Origin: Dehalococcoidia bacterium
GTDB lineage: Bacteria > Chloroflexota > Dehalococcoidia > GIF9 > AB-539-J10
NCBI GenBank assembly: GCA_029859145.1
Contig: JAOUDT010000001.1
Coordinates: 1-39,326 of the forward strand
Direction of reading: 5' to 3'
DNA: 39,326 bases
Positions 31,656-39,326 of this stretch are shown here, one piece after another. Below the pieces are notes generated by a model. It did no database searches and was not told the origin of the DNA. It saw nothing but the letters and a program-made list of their open reading frames with translations. How positions within the stretch are numbered: position 1 is the stretch's first letter; each line of letters opens with the position of its first letter. Position numbers and translations under genes: made by a program.

Positions 31656-32102
31656 TCATTCCGCGCCCTTCGCTTCGCCAGCGTGACTCAGCGGAGTCTG
31701 CGCCTGGTGAGGGTGCTCATCTCCAGGATAAACCTTCAGTTTCTTGAACATAGCTCTGCCTAGACGATTATGAGGCAGCATTCCTTTAACCGCCAGCTCA
31801 ATCACACGGCTGGGATCTTTATCAAATACGTCCTTGAAGGCTGGGCTCTTTAACCCGCCGGGGTATCCCGAGTATCTATAATAAATCTTTTGTTCGGGTT
31901 TCTTTCCAGTCACCTTTACTTTGGCAGCATTAATTACCACCACATAATCACCGGTATCAATATAAGGGGCATAAAGCGGCTTATGCTTGCCCATGAGCAA
32001 ACTAGCTGCCTCTGTCGCTACCTTTCCCAGAGTCCTATCCGCGGCATCAATCACCCACCACTGCCGCTCGATGTCTTTAGCTTTAGTACTATAAGTTTTC
32101 AT
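31656..32102 (-). CDS. rplM: 50S ribosomal protein L13
   Basis: 148 residues from MKTYSTKAKDIERQWWVIDA. The conserved WWVIDAADRTLGKVAT and the segment YAPYIDTGDYVVVINAAKV identify L13. The upstream in-frame extension to 32183 overlaps truA and is not used. Cotranscribed with rpsI. Confidence 0.97.
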   Translation of the reverse strand: MKTYSTKAKDIERQWWVIDAADRTLGKVATEAASLLMGKHKPLYAPYIDTGDYVVVINAAKVKVTGKKPEQKIYYRYSGYPGGLKSPAFKDVFDKDPSRVIELAVKGMLPHNRLGRAMFKKLKVYPGDEHPHQAQTPLSHAGEAKGAE

Positions 32103-32127
32103 TTCCTCAGATAAATTCAGAACAGGG

Positions 32128-32889
32128 CTACCTCCCCAGAGCCTTAGGATAATTGACCTTCTCAAGACATAAGCCACATCCAAGGGACAAGGGCCCGGCT
32201 AAACCCAAACTCCTGGACTCCATTATATCACGAAAATCTGCGATGCCTATCTTACCCAGGCCCAGCCTGATCAAAAGACCTACCGTGCTTCGTACCTGGT
32301 GAGGCAGAAAAGAGTTAGCCACGATACGGAAAACGACAAAATCTCCCTTCTTCTCGATTCCCGCTTCATGGACACTGCGCACCGTGCTCCTGCTATCATC
32401 AAGAGAACTGGCAAAGGAGGCAAAATCATGCTCACCTTGAATAAGCTGGCAAGCCTCATTCATCGTCTGTATGTCCAGCATTTTGGGCACAAACAAAGCG
32501 AACCTTCGACTGAACGGTGAGCGGGCGTTGCTATTTAGAATATAATAACGGTACTCCCGGCTCAGAGCATCGCCCCTGACATTAAAATCATCGCCAGCCC
32601 TGTAAGCCGCCTTTACTGCGATATCACCGGGTAAATAATAGTTCAAAGCTCTAGCTAACGTCATAGTATCCAATGTTGATTTCGCCCAAAAGCTTACCAC
32701 TTGCCCCCTGGCATGGACACCGGTATCAGTTCTGCTGGCTGCCATGACCCGGCTGCTTTGCCCGCACAATCGCCCTATAGCTTGCTCAAGCTCACTTTGA
32801 ATGGTCGGCAGACCAAGTTGCCATTGAAAGCCGTAGTATTGGGTGCCGTCGTATTCGATGAGCAAAATGAACTTACTTGACCAATTCAA
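32128..32889 (-). CDS. truA: tRNA pseudouridine(38-40) synthase
   Basis: 253 residues from the TTG at 32889. IEYDGTQYYGFQWQ near the N-terminus and the catalytic Asp55 in ASRTDTGVHARGQV are TruA signatures. It makes pseudouridine at positions 38-40 in the tRNA anticodon arm. The chosen TTG start overlaps rplQ by 17 bases; a GTG at 32916 would extend it by nine residues. Between rplQ and rplM, its common place. Confidence 0.94.
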   Translation of the reverse strand: MNWSSKFILLIEYDGTQYYGFQWQLGLPTIQSELEQAIGRLCGQSSRVMAASRTDTGVHARGQVVSFWAKSTLDTMTLARALNYYLPGDIAVKAAYRAGDDFNVRGDALSREYRYYILNSNARSPFSRRFALFVPKMLDIQTMNEACQLIQGEHDFASFASSLDDSRSTVRSVHEAGIEKKGDFVVFRIVANSFLPHQVRSTVGLLIRLGLGKIGIADFRDIMESRSLGLAGPLSLGCGLCLEKVNYPKALGR

Positions 32890-33226
32890 TTTGAACCATT
32901 GGCGCGCTGTCCCCACGGCGAGGTCCCAACTTCAGCAACCTTGTATAACCACCGCTACGGTCAGCATAGTTCGGAGCAATCTCGGCAAATAGCTTGTCAA
33001 CTACTCTCTTCTCAGTAACAAAAGCTAAGGCTTGCCTCCTCGAGGCAAGGCTGCCGTCTTTAGCCAGGGTGATCATCCTCTCTGCCAGGCTGCGAACTTC
33101 CCTGGCTTTGGCCTCAGTGGTGGTGATCTTTTCATGATCCAGAAGGGCAGTGACTTGATTTCGATATAAGGCCCACCTATGCCCTGTCGGCCTACTCAAG
33201 TGCCGTCCTGCTACCTTGTGCCTCAT
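32873..33226 (-). CDS. rplQ: 50S ribosomal protein L17
   Basis: 117 residues beginning MRHKVAGRHLSRPTGHRWAL, the L17 start, with LAKDGSLASRRQALAFVTEK in the middle. The ATG overlaps the stop of rpoA as ATGA, a coupled arrangement. Confidence 0.97.
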   Translation of the reverse strand: MRHKVAGRHLSRPTGHRWALYRNQVTALLDHEKITTTEAKAREVRSLAERMITLAKDGSLASRRQALAFVTEKRVVDKLFAEIAPNYADRSGGYTRLLKLGPRRGDSAPMVQIELVK

Positions 33227-34143
33227 TCTTCCTTCTTTTCTGAAACAGGCGCGCCTAACTTCGCCATCAACTCTTCTACTTCGGCTCGAGATTTTGCCCC
33301 TAAACCTGGCAATGGCGGCAAACCTTCCTTGCCTTTCTCCAACAGTTGTCCCAACGTGAAAATTCCCGCTCTCTTCAAACTGTTATGGGAGCGAGTTGAT
33401 AAATTCAGTTCCTCCAGAGGGGTATCATATTGCTCGGCTGGAATCGGCAGTGCTCTAGCCATGGGAACCTCAAAATCCCTGAAGGAAGAAAACTGATTAA
33501 CCAAGATGCTAGCGCTTTGAGTAAGTGCCTCCCAGGGAAAGATCGTAGAATCGGTCCAAATCTCCAAGATGAGCTTCTCTGGACTTCCCTCCTGGCCAGG
33601 CCTGATAGATTCAACAGAGAAATTGATTTTGCGCACTGGGGTAAAGATGGCATCTACCGGCAGCGCTCCCACAGGTAACCCATCAGCTGACTTAGCCTGC
33701 ATATAACCCCTCCCCAGCTCGACGTTAAGTTCGACGTAAAGTTTGGCTTTGGAGGAGTCCAAAGAAGCTAAGTAAAGTTCAGGATTGGCAATGCGAAAGT
33801 CAGCCGACGGTTTAATATCAGCCGCGCTGACTTTGCCCTCCCCCTGTGCGTCTAGGATTAACTGGCCGGGCTGACGGGAAAGAGGGCATAGTCTCAGTTG
33901 CCTCACGTTCAGTAAGAACTCCATAACATCTTCCTTGACACGGGGAATAGGAGAGAACTCATGCTGAATTCCTTCGATCTTAACCCATGTTACCGCCGCA
34001 CCAGGCAATGAACCAAGAAGCACACGCCGCAAGGCATTCCCTAAGGTGACGCCAAAACCAGGCTCGAGAGGTTCAGCAAGAAAACGGCCATGATTAACAC
34101 TACTTTCAATACAAGTTACAGCGGGGATAGACAGTTCGGGCAT
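33223..34143 (-). CDS. rpoA: DNA-directed RNA polymerase alpha subunit
   Basis: 306 residues. The N-terminal assembly domain has FGVTLGNALRRVLLGSLPGA, and the C-terminal domain LNLSTRSHNSLKRAGIFTLG contacts activators and upstream DNA. Class II CRP-like sites found in this window would need this domain or its NTD. In the standard place between rpsD and rplQ. Confidence 0.97.
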   Translation of the reverse strand: MPELSIPAVTCIESSVNHGRFLAEPLEPGFGVTLGNALRRVLLGSLPGAAVTWVKIEGIQHEFSPIPRVKEDVMEFLLNVRQLRLCPLSRQPGQLILDAQGEGKVSAADIKPSADFRIANPELYLASLDSSKAKLYVELNVELGRGYMQAKSADGLPVGALPVDAIFTPVRKINFSVESIRPGQEGSPEKLILEIWTDSTIFPWEALTQSASILVNQFSSFRDFEVPMARALPIPAEQYDTPLEELNLSTRSHNSLKRAGIFTLGQLLEKGKEGLPPLPGLGAKSRAEVEELMAKLGAPVSEKKEE

Positions 34144-34146
34144 AGA

Positions 34147-34779
34147 TCACCTCGAGTAATATTCGACAACTGCTTTCACGTTAAACTTGCCTTCAACATC
34201 ATCCTTGCCAGGCAAACTTAACACCTTGCCTGTCATGCTCTCTTTGTCCAAGCTTAACCAGTTGGGGATGAATTTTCCTTCAATTTCTTCAGCCAGTCTT
34301 TTGTAGTATTCCGTTTTCTTACTGGATTCGCACCATGCTATGACATCTCCCGCTTTCACCAGAAAGGAGGGAATAGCTGCCCTGCGTCCATTGACCATTA
34401 TGTGGCCGTGCCCAACTATTTGCCTGGCTTGAGCATGTGAATCAGCAAAACCCAAGCGATAAACCACGCTATCCAGTCTTCTTTCCAGCAATATCAGAAG
34501 AGTCTCTCCGGTGGCACCCGGTCTTTTCTTGGCCTCTTCAAAAAACCTGCGAAATTGCCGCTCCAAAACACCGTAGCTAAAACGAAGCCTCTGCTTTTCG
34601 CGCAACTGAAGTCCGCGGTCGGAAGTCCCACCGCGCCTGCGAGTCGGTGGATGCTCCCCCGGCGGACTATTCCTCTTCTCCACGGGACATTTAGGTGTCG
34701 CGCATTTCTCGCCCTTGAGCATCAGTTTGTCCCCGAAACGGCGACACAGGCGACAAGTTGGTCCTATGTAGCGAGCCAT
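34147..34779 (-). CDS. rpsD: 30S ribosomal protein S4
   Basis: 210 residues from MARYIGPTCRLCRRFGDKLM. Carries a zinc-type CxxC-x(n)-C-x5-C cluster near the start (CRLC, CATPKC) and the S4 RNA-binding domain LDSVVYRLGFADSHAQARQI. The ATG follows GGAGGGTATAGA, almost touching the stop of rpsK; the longer upstream frame is rejected. Confidence 0.97.
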   Translation of the reverse strand: MARYIGPTCRLCRRFGDKLMLKGEKCATPKCPVEKRNSPPGEHPPTRRRGGTSDRGLQLREKQRLRFSYGVLERQFRRFFEEAKKRPGATGETLLILLERRLDSVVYRLGFADSHAQARQIVGHGHIMVNGRRAAIPSFLVKAGDVIAWCESSKKTEYYKRLAEEIEGKFIPNWLSLDKESMTGKVLSLPGKDDVEGKFNVKAVVEYYSR

Positions 34780-34780
34780 T

Positions 34781-35155
34781 CTATACCCTCCGCCTGCCCT
34801 TCGGACGACAGCCATCATGGGGAATAGGAGTCACATCTCTAATGGCTGTAACGGTAATGCCGGCGGCCTGTAGGGCGCGGATAGCTGCTTCTCGTCCGCT
34901 ACCAGGGCCTTTAATATACACTTCGACTCGATGCAAACCATCACCCATCGCCCGGTGTGCTGCATCCCTCGCGGCTATCTGGGCAGCGTAGGGCGTTCCT
35001 TTCCGAGAGCCCTTAAATCCGGCAGTCCCAGAACTTCCCCAGGCAACAACATTGCCTTCCATATCCGTAATAGTCACAATAGTATTGTTAAAACTAGATT
35101 GGATGTAGGCTTTGCCTTCGCTAACCTTTTTATGGGCTTTCTTCTTCCTTGGCAT
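34781..35155 (-). CDS. rpsK: 30S ribosomal protein S11
   Basis: 124 residues with S11 motifs AYIQSSFNNTIVTITDMEGN in the start, YAAQIAARDAAHRAM, and the end RDVTPIPHDGCRPKGRRRV. Upstream of rpsD as expected. Confidence 0.97.
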   Translation of the reverse strand: MPRKKKAHKKVSEGKAYIQSSFNNTIVTITDMEGNVVAWGSSGTAGFKGSRKGTPYAAQIAARDAAHRAMGDGLHRVEVYIKGPGSGREAAIRALQAAGITVTAIRDVTPIPHDGCRPKGRRRV

Positions 35156-35172
35156 CTGTCAAAACAATCTCC

Positions 35173-35562
35173 TTATTTCTTAGCTACACCACGCTTTTGA
35201 CCCCTGCCGGCCACTGTTTTCTTCGGCCCTTTCTTAGTTCGGGCGTTCGTGCGCGTCCTCTGTCCGTGGACTGGCAGCCTCATGCGGTGTCTTGTGCCTC
35301 GGTAGCAGCCAATTTCAATGAGCCGCTTTATATTGGATTGAACCTCTCTCCTGAGGTCACCCTCCACTCTGTACTGTTTGTCAATAGCATCTCGAATCTG
35401 GCCAACTTGCTCTTCGCTCAGATCTTTGACCCTCAGGCCTGGAGCAATGCCCGTGGCAGCCATAATGTGCTTGCTTGATGTTGAACCGATGCCATAAATG
35501 CTCTGCAAAGCTACCCAAATTGGCTTCTCTTTGGGAAGGTCTACGCCAGCAATACGTGCCAT
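35173..35562 (-). CDS. rpsM: 30S ribosomal protein S13
   Basis: 129 residues beginning MARIAGVDLPKEKPIWVALQ and the C-terminal RGTRHRMRLPVHGQRTRTNA of S13, which contacts tRNA and 16S rRNA in the head. Confidence 0.97.
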   Translation of the reverse strand: MARIAGVDLPKEKPIWVALQSIYGIGSTSSKHIMAATGIAPGLRVKDLSEEQVGQIRDAIDKQYRVEGDLRREVQSNIKRLIEIGCYRGTRHRMRLPVHGQRTRTNARTKKGPKKTVAGRGQKRGVAKK

Positions 35563-35568
35563 TGCCTA

Positions 35569-35682
35569 CTACCCTTGCCTCTGCTTGTGCTTCGGATTTT
35601 CACAGATAACCCTAACCACACCCTCCCGCCTGATAACCTTGCATTTTCGGCATATCGGCTTGACTGAAGCTCTTACTTTCAT
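35569..35682 (-). CDS. rpmJ: 50S ribosomal protein L36
   Basis: 37 residues, too short for long-ORF scans. It begins MKVRASVKPICRKCKVIRRE and ends VCENPKHKQRQG-like as VICENPKHKQRQG. The zinc ligands CRKC, C and H of the L36 C-plus type are present. Stop six bases before the rpsM start. Confidence 0.96.
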   Translation of the reverse strand: MKVRASVKPICRKCKVIRREGVVRVICENPKHKQRQG

Positions 35683-35740
35683 TATAGAATCACCACGCAA
35701 ACAAACCTTTATAATAAACTTTCTTAGTCAAACTGTCAAA

Positions 35741-35959
35741 CTATTTGAGTCGATAGGTAACTCTGCCCCGGCTCAGGTCATAAGGGGAAAGTTCCACCAG
35801 AACCCTATCCCCAGGCAAAATCTTGATGTAGTGCTTTCTCATTTTGCCCGATATATGAGCCAATACCTGATGTCCGTTGGCCAATTCCACACGAAACATT
35901 GTGTTAGGTAGGACTGTAGTCACCTTGCCTTCGACTTCTATTCTCTCTCTCTTAGCCAT
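35741..35959 (-). CDS. infA: Translation initiation factor IF-1
   Basis: 72 residues. AKRERIEVEGKVTTVLPNTM and the OB-fold VLAHISGKMRKHYIKILPGD identify IF-1. Between map and rpmJ, a standard place. Confidence 0.97.
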   Translation of the reverse strand: MAKRERIEVEGKVTTVLPNTMFRVELANGHQVLAHISGKMRKHYIKILPGDRVLVELSPYDLSRGRVTYRLK

Positions 35960-35973
35960 TTCTTATGTATTGT

Positions 35974-36711
35974 CTATACAAGTATCTCAGCTTCGTTGTC
36001 AGTTATGGCAATGGTATGTTCAAAGTGTGCTGACAAGCTTCCATCAGCCGTAAGCACCGTCCATTGATTAGCTCCCAGCCTAGTGTGCCAATCTCCAGCA
36101 TTGACCATAGGCTCGATAGCCAGCGTCATACCTTTACGAAGCAAGGAACCTTTGCCGAATACAAAATTAGGTATCTGGGGTTCCTCGTGCAAGTCCCGAC
36201 CTACTCCATGTCCGGTATATTCTCTAACCACGGAAAATCCTTTTGACTCAACATAACGTTGAACGGCAGATGAGATATCTCCCACCCATGCTCCGCCTAT
36301 CGCTTGAGCGATGCCCGACGCCAAACTAACTTCTGTAACCGCGACGAGATCTTCGGCCTCCTTACTTATCCGTCCCACGCCAACGGTTATGGCAGCATCG
36401 GTATGAAATCCGTTGAGCCTTGCTCCCACATCTAAAGAAACGATGTCTCCTTCCTGTAGTATCCGTTCACCGGGAATGCCGTGGACTATTTCATCGTTTA
36501 CGGAAACGCATAAATTCGCAGGGAAGCCACGATAGTTCTTAAAAGAAGGAATAACTCCTCTCTTTTTCGATTCCTCAGCCATGATCATGTCCAACTGCGC
36601 AGTCTTAGTCCCCGCTCTTACTTCGGCTCTCAGTCTATCTAGAACAGCAGCCAGGATTTTACCACACTTCCTCATAACAGCTATTTCCTCGTCGGATTTT
36701 ATGATCACCAT
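35974..36711 (-). CDS. map: Methionine aminopeptidase, type I
   Basis: 245 residues. The five metal ligands are visible: Asp94 (SLDVGA), Asp105 (FHTDAAI), His168 (TGHGVGRDLHEEP), Glu200 (AIEPMVN) and Glu231 (HFEHTIAI). Removes N-terminal Met from nascent proteins. It lies between adk and infA; the gap to adk (about 80 bases) holds a palindromic repeat. Confidence 0.96.
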   Translation of the reverse strand: MVIIKSDEEIAVMRKCGKILAAVLDRLRAEVRAGTKTAQLDMIMAEESKKRGVIPSFKNYRGFPANLCVSVNDEIVHGIPGERILQEGDIVSLDVGARLNGFHTDAAITVGVGRISKEAEDLVAVTEVSLASGIAQAIGGAWVGDISSAVQRYVESKGFSVVREYTGHGVGRDLHEEPQIPNFVFGKGSLLRKGMTLAIEPMVNAGDWHTRLGANQWTVLTADGSLSAHFEHTIAITDNEAEILV

Positions 36712-36737
36712 AGATTCTATCCCTGCTCATTTCCGAT

Positions 36738-36800
36738 GTCATTCTAACTAAGCCTAGCTACCAGAGAGTCTCCGGGACTCTTCGCTTTGCTCAGTGTGAC
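36738..36800. repeat. Degenerate palindromic repeat between map and adk
   Basis: About 63 bases with imperfect ends (GTCACACTGAG and the reverse of GTCATTCTAAC) and an inner hairpin AGAGTC/GACTCT (36765-36781). The left end, CTGAGCAAAGCGAAGAG on the minus strand, resembles the dispersed CTGAGCGAAGCGAAG palindromes known from many Chloroflexota genomes. It supplies the last three codons and stop of adk. Confidence 0.5.
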
Positions 36801-37447
36801 ATTGATGCTCTGAGCCCAGAGATTATTTGTCTAGCTACCCCCTGCATTTCCAAGTTACCATTGACCCTGATCAGTTTACCTTGTTTTTCGTAATAATCAA
36901 GTATGGGGACAGTTTGAGCAAGGAAAACACTAAGTCGTTGCTTTACTGTTTCCTCTCTGTCGTCAGAACGTTGGTACAGTTCACCACCGCATCTATCGCA
37001 TTTACCCGGCGTCTTGGGTGGCGAACTTGTCATATGGTACGGCGTCTGACAAGCCCGGCAAAGCCATCTCCCGCTGAGGCGTTTCACTAGCTCCTCATCA
37101 GGCACCCCGATGTATATTGCTTTATCTATGCTTTTTCCTTGCTGCCCAAGAGCTTTGTCCAGGGCCTTAGCTTGCTGCAACGTCCGGGGAAAACCGTCAA
37201 AAACGCAGCCAGAGATACAGTCAGGCTGGTCAATTCTCTCCAGAATCATTTTCATGGTTATCTCATCAGGAACCAGTTCTCCTTTGTCCATATGGCTCTT
37301 CGCCAGGAGGCCAATATCCGTCCTTTTCTCCAACGCCTGCCGAAACAAATCCCCGGAGGCTATATGAGGCAAATTCATATCCTGGGAGAGGATATCTGCC
37401 TGAGTTCCCTTCCCTGCCCCCGGAGCGCCCAGCATAACAATGTACAT
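36791..37447 (-). CDS. adk: Adenylate kinase, zinc-binding lid
   Basis: 218 residues. P-loop GAPGAGKGT (7-15) and the lid with Cys130, Cys133, Cys150 and Cys153 (CRAC and CDRC) binding zinc. Converts ATP and AMP to two ADP. The last three residues, MSH, and the TGA come from the palindromic repeat that follows. The ATG overlaps the secY stop by one base. Confidence 0.96.
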   Translation of the reverse strand: MYIVMLGAPGAGKGTQADILSQDMNLPHIASGDLFRQALEKRTDIGLLAKSHMDKGELVPDEITMKMILERIDQPDCISGCVFDGFPRTLQQAKALDKALGQQGKSIDKAIYIGVPDEELVKRLSGRWLCRACQTPYHMTSSPPKTPGKCDRCGGELYQRSDDREETVKQRLSVFLAQTVPILDYYEKQGKLIRVNGNLEMQGVARQIISGLRASMSH

Positions 37448-38751
37448 TATTTCAAGAAACCCTCGTAGCGGCGCATGGTTAGCTGGGCCTCTAGTTGCTT
37501 CATGGTATCCAAGGCCACACCGACAGCTATGAGCATGGCGGTGCTCTGAATTAGCAAATCAACACCCGTAATTCTTTGAGTAATAAAGGGCAGAATTGCC
37601 ACTATAGCTAGGAAGAGGGCTCCGCCAAAAGTAATGCGCCTTATAATTCCATTCAAATAGTCAGCCGTTGTCTTCCCGGGCCGAACTCCAGGGACGAAGC
37701 CGCCTTGCTGCTGCAGAGTCTGAGGCAGGTTCATTTGCTCAAATATAACCATAGTGTAGAACAAGGTGAAACCGATTACCAAGGCAAAATACAAGATCTG
37801 GTACAGCACGGTATTAGACTGAAACAGATTGAAGACGGTATTCCAGAAATTTGGGTCCTGGCCAGATGGGTTCATGAAATACGTAGCTACCGTAGCGGGG
37901 AGCTGCATTAAGGCAATGGCGAAAATGAGCGGTATCATTCCTGCAGTGTTGACTCGCAGGGGGACGTAGGTGGAACCCGATTGGCGATACATGCGGCCAC
38001 CGCGAAAACTGCTCCGAGCATACTGCACAGGAATACGGCGATGAGCTTCAACAAATATGACTATAAGCACTATCATAGCTAGGGATAAAACAACGTAGGT
38101 GATCAACCCACCAGGATTTCCGCCGACAGCGGCAATAATGCCACGACCCACTATCCCGGGAATGTCAGTCACGATACCAGCAAAGATTATTATCGATATC
38201 CCATTCCCAATTCCGCGCTCAGTAATCAACTCACCCAGCCACACGAGGAACATTGTGCCAGCGATCATCGTTACTACTATATTAACCATGGTCAGCGGGA
38301 CAATGTCTTGAGTGACTCCCTGGGAACGCAGCAAAGCAATCATGGCGTAGCTTTGCAGGGCAGCCAGCGGTATAGTGGCTATATGAGTAATTCGATTGAT
38401 TCTCTGCTGACCGAGTTCCCCCTCCTGAGATATAGCCTGAAGTCTGGGTATCACCGGAACCAGCAACTGCATAATTATGGAGGCAGTGATGTACGGGTAG
38501 ACGCCCAGGGCGGCCACACTGAATTTCTCCATAGCACCGCCCGTGAAAAGGTCAAGCATGCCAAAGAGAGGGCTTCCCGCGAAGTATTCCTGCAACTTGG
38601 CAAGGTCCACGCCGGGCAAGGGAACGTGAGTTACAAAACGGAAAACGACAAGGATGCCGATAGTGAAAAGGATTCTTCGCCGCAGATCAGGCAATGCCCA
38701 TATATCCATCATTGCCTGGACAAGTCGCGGTCGGGTCGTTTTCCGCTCCAT
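37447..38751 (-). CDS. secY: Preprotein translocase subunit SecY
   Basis: 434 residues with ten predicted membrane helices. Marked by LLVPVIPRLQAISQEGELGQ after helix 2 and the C-terminal QLEAQLTMRRYEGFLK. The central channel of the Sec machinery. One base between its start codon and the rplO stop. Confidence 0.97.
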   Translation of the reverse strand: MERKTTRPRLVQAMMDIWALPDLRRRILFTIGILVVFRFVTHVPLPGVDLAKLQEYFAGSPLFGMLDLFTGGAMEKFSVAALGVYPYITASIIMQLLVPVIPRLQAISQEGELGQQRINRITHIATIPLAALQSYAMIALLRSQGVTQDIVPLTMVNIVVTMIAGTMFLVWLGELITERGIGNGISIIIFAGIVTDIPGIVGRGIIAAVGGNPGGLITYVVLSLAMIVLIVIFVEAHRRIPVQYARSSFRGGRMYRQSGSTYVPLRVNTAGMIPLIFAIALMQLPATVATYFMNPSGQDPNFWNTVFNLFQSNTVLYQILYFALVIGFTLFYTMVIFEQMNLPQTLQQQGGFVPGVRPGKTTADYLNGIIRRITFGGALFLAIVAILPFITQRITGVDLLIQSTAMLIAVGVALDTMKQLEAQLTMRRYEGFLK

Positions 38752-38752
38752 C

Positions 38753-39196
38753 CTAAGCCTGCTTTACGCTCCCTCCAGCGGCCACAATCTTTTTCTCTGC
38801 CGCCGAAGAGAATTTGTCAGCACTAACCAGCAATGGATGTTTGATATCGCCAGCGCCAAGAATTTTGGTGGGATGGTCCGTCGTATTAATCAACCCGGAG
38901 TGTAGCAATTCTTCGGGGGTCACTTCAGTTCCTGCGGAGAAAATAGCCAACTGCCCTACGTTGACTATATTGTATTCCGCTTTGAAGATGTTCGTGAATC
39001 CCCTCTTCCGCGGCAGGCGTTTTATCAACGGCAACTGACCGCCTTCAAAGCCGAGACGCACACCACCTCCTGAGCGAGCCTTTTGTCCTTTGCAGCCCCG
39101 GCCCGAATATGTGCCATGCCCGCTGCCATTTCCCCGACCTACGAACTTCTTCTTGTGCTTGGCACCTGGGGAAGGCTTTAGTTCATTCTGTTTCAT
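38753..39196 (-). CDS. rplO: 50S ribosomal protein L15
   Basis: 147 residues. The Gly/Arg-rich N-terminal part, GKGQKARSGG-type here as GCKGQKARSGGGVRLGFEGG, and PLIKRLPRKRGFTN are L15 features. The ATG overlaps the rpsE stop as ATGA, so the usual rpmD is not between them. Confidence 0.96.
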   Translation of the reverse strand: MKQNELKPSPGAKHKKKFVGRGNGSGHGTYSGRGCKGQKARSGGGVRLGFEGGQLPLIKRLPRKRGFTNIFKAEYNIVNVGQLAIFSAGTEVTPEELLHSGLINTTDHPTKILGAGDIKHPLLVSADKFSSAAEKKIVAAGGSVKQA

Positions 39197-39326
39197 CTAC
39201 CTTTTTCTTTCTGAGATTCCCCAGCAGTAACATCTGTGAGCGCCGGCTGATTTGTGCCTTCCTCGCTCTTCCTCAAGTTACTCAAGGCAAGCATTGTTGC
39301 CTTGGCTACATTGATCTTGCTTGGGC
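39193..39326 (-). CDS. rpsE: 30S ribosomal protein S5, C-terminal part (cut by window edge)
   Basis: The visible 43 residues begin PSKINVAKATMLALSNLRKS, the end of S5 (compare the family pattern SxNxINVxxATxxAL), followed by a 25-residue low-complexity tail ending KEKGR. The stop TGA overlaps the rplO ATG. The identification rests on this motif and on its place directly before rplO. Confidence 0.85.
   Translation of the reverse strand, partial: PSKINVAKATMLALSNLRKSEEGTNQPALTDVTAGESQKEKGR

Noticed and set aside
1..39326. CRISPR array, insertion sequence, prophage or toxin-antitoxin pair
   Set aside because: No regularly spaced repeats, transposase, integrase or typical toxin-antitoxin pair was seen on either strand.

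Overview
The window is a stretch of a bacterial chromosome with dense gene packing, Shine-Dalgarno sequences of the AAGGAGG type, sigma-70 promoters and many Fe-S proteins. The gene complement suggests an anaerobic or microaerophilic member of the Chloroflexota, probably class Dehalococcoidia. It has a fused gamma-alpha KorA with KorB, a two-subunit pyruvate carboxylase, a MEDS-type sensor kinase, a TGS-domain GTPase, HdrD-like and QueG-like Fe-S proteins, and a prealbumin/dockerin secreted protein. This placement is an inference; no 16S gene is present.

Region 1 (1-8,600, all minus strand) is a redox and stress block. It starts with the 5' part of a sigma-70 gene, then a 2[4Fe-4S] ferredoxin, then an operon (transcribed in the order Cys-rich small protein, ferritin-like protein, VOC protein, Crp/Fnr regulator). 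Next come a CMD-family gene with korA-korB, a small heat-shock protein, two tandem universal stress proteins, a PfpI-type protein and a stand-alone RAM-like domain protein. CRP-like TGTGA-N6-TCnCn sites sit near -41.5 of the predicted promoters of both the ferredoxin and the sigma gene, and the local Crp/Fnr protein has a CRP-type recognition helix.

Region 2 (8,880-21,820) is mixed and mostly monocistronic. A response regulator and a MEDS-PAS-PAS histidine kinase diverge from two near-consensus promoters. They are followed by a MerR/excisionase-type HTH protein, a QueG-like Fe-S protein, an HdrD-like CCG protein, a TGS GTPase, a nitronate monooxygenase-like flavoprotein, a 45-residue membrane protein missed by long-ORF calling, a zinc-ribbon protein, a glycine-rich RRM protein, a SemiSWEET, a GNAT acetyltransferase, a PadR regulator with a perfect 28-bp palindrome on its own promoter plus a small membrane protein, a C39-like peptidase and a winged-helix regulator.

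Region 3 (21,840-31,100) holds pyruvate carboxylase B and A subunits with a beta-carbonic-anhydrase-like gene directly downstream, which could supply bicarbonate. Four tRNAs (Val-TAC, Arg-GCG, Leu-CAG, Val-CAC) enclose a membrane-protein gene. Then come trpS, a secreted protein with dockerin-like calcium loops preceded by a short leader ORF and hairpin, an epoxide-hydrolase-like gene, and tRNA-Glu(CTC) and tRNA-Gln(CTG).

Region 4 (31,210-39,326, minus strand) is the 3' part of the spc/alpha ribosomal protein cluster: rpsE (partial), rplO, secY, adk, map, infA, rpmJ, rpsM, rpsK, rpsD, rpoA, rplQ, truA, rplM, rpsI. The order is canonical except that rpmD (L30) is missing between rpsE and rplO, whose stop and start codons overlap. 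A degenerate palindromic repeat lies between adk and map and supplies the last codons and stop of adk.
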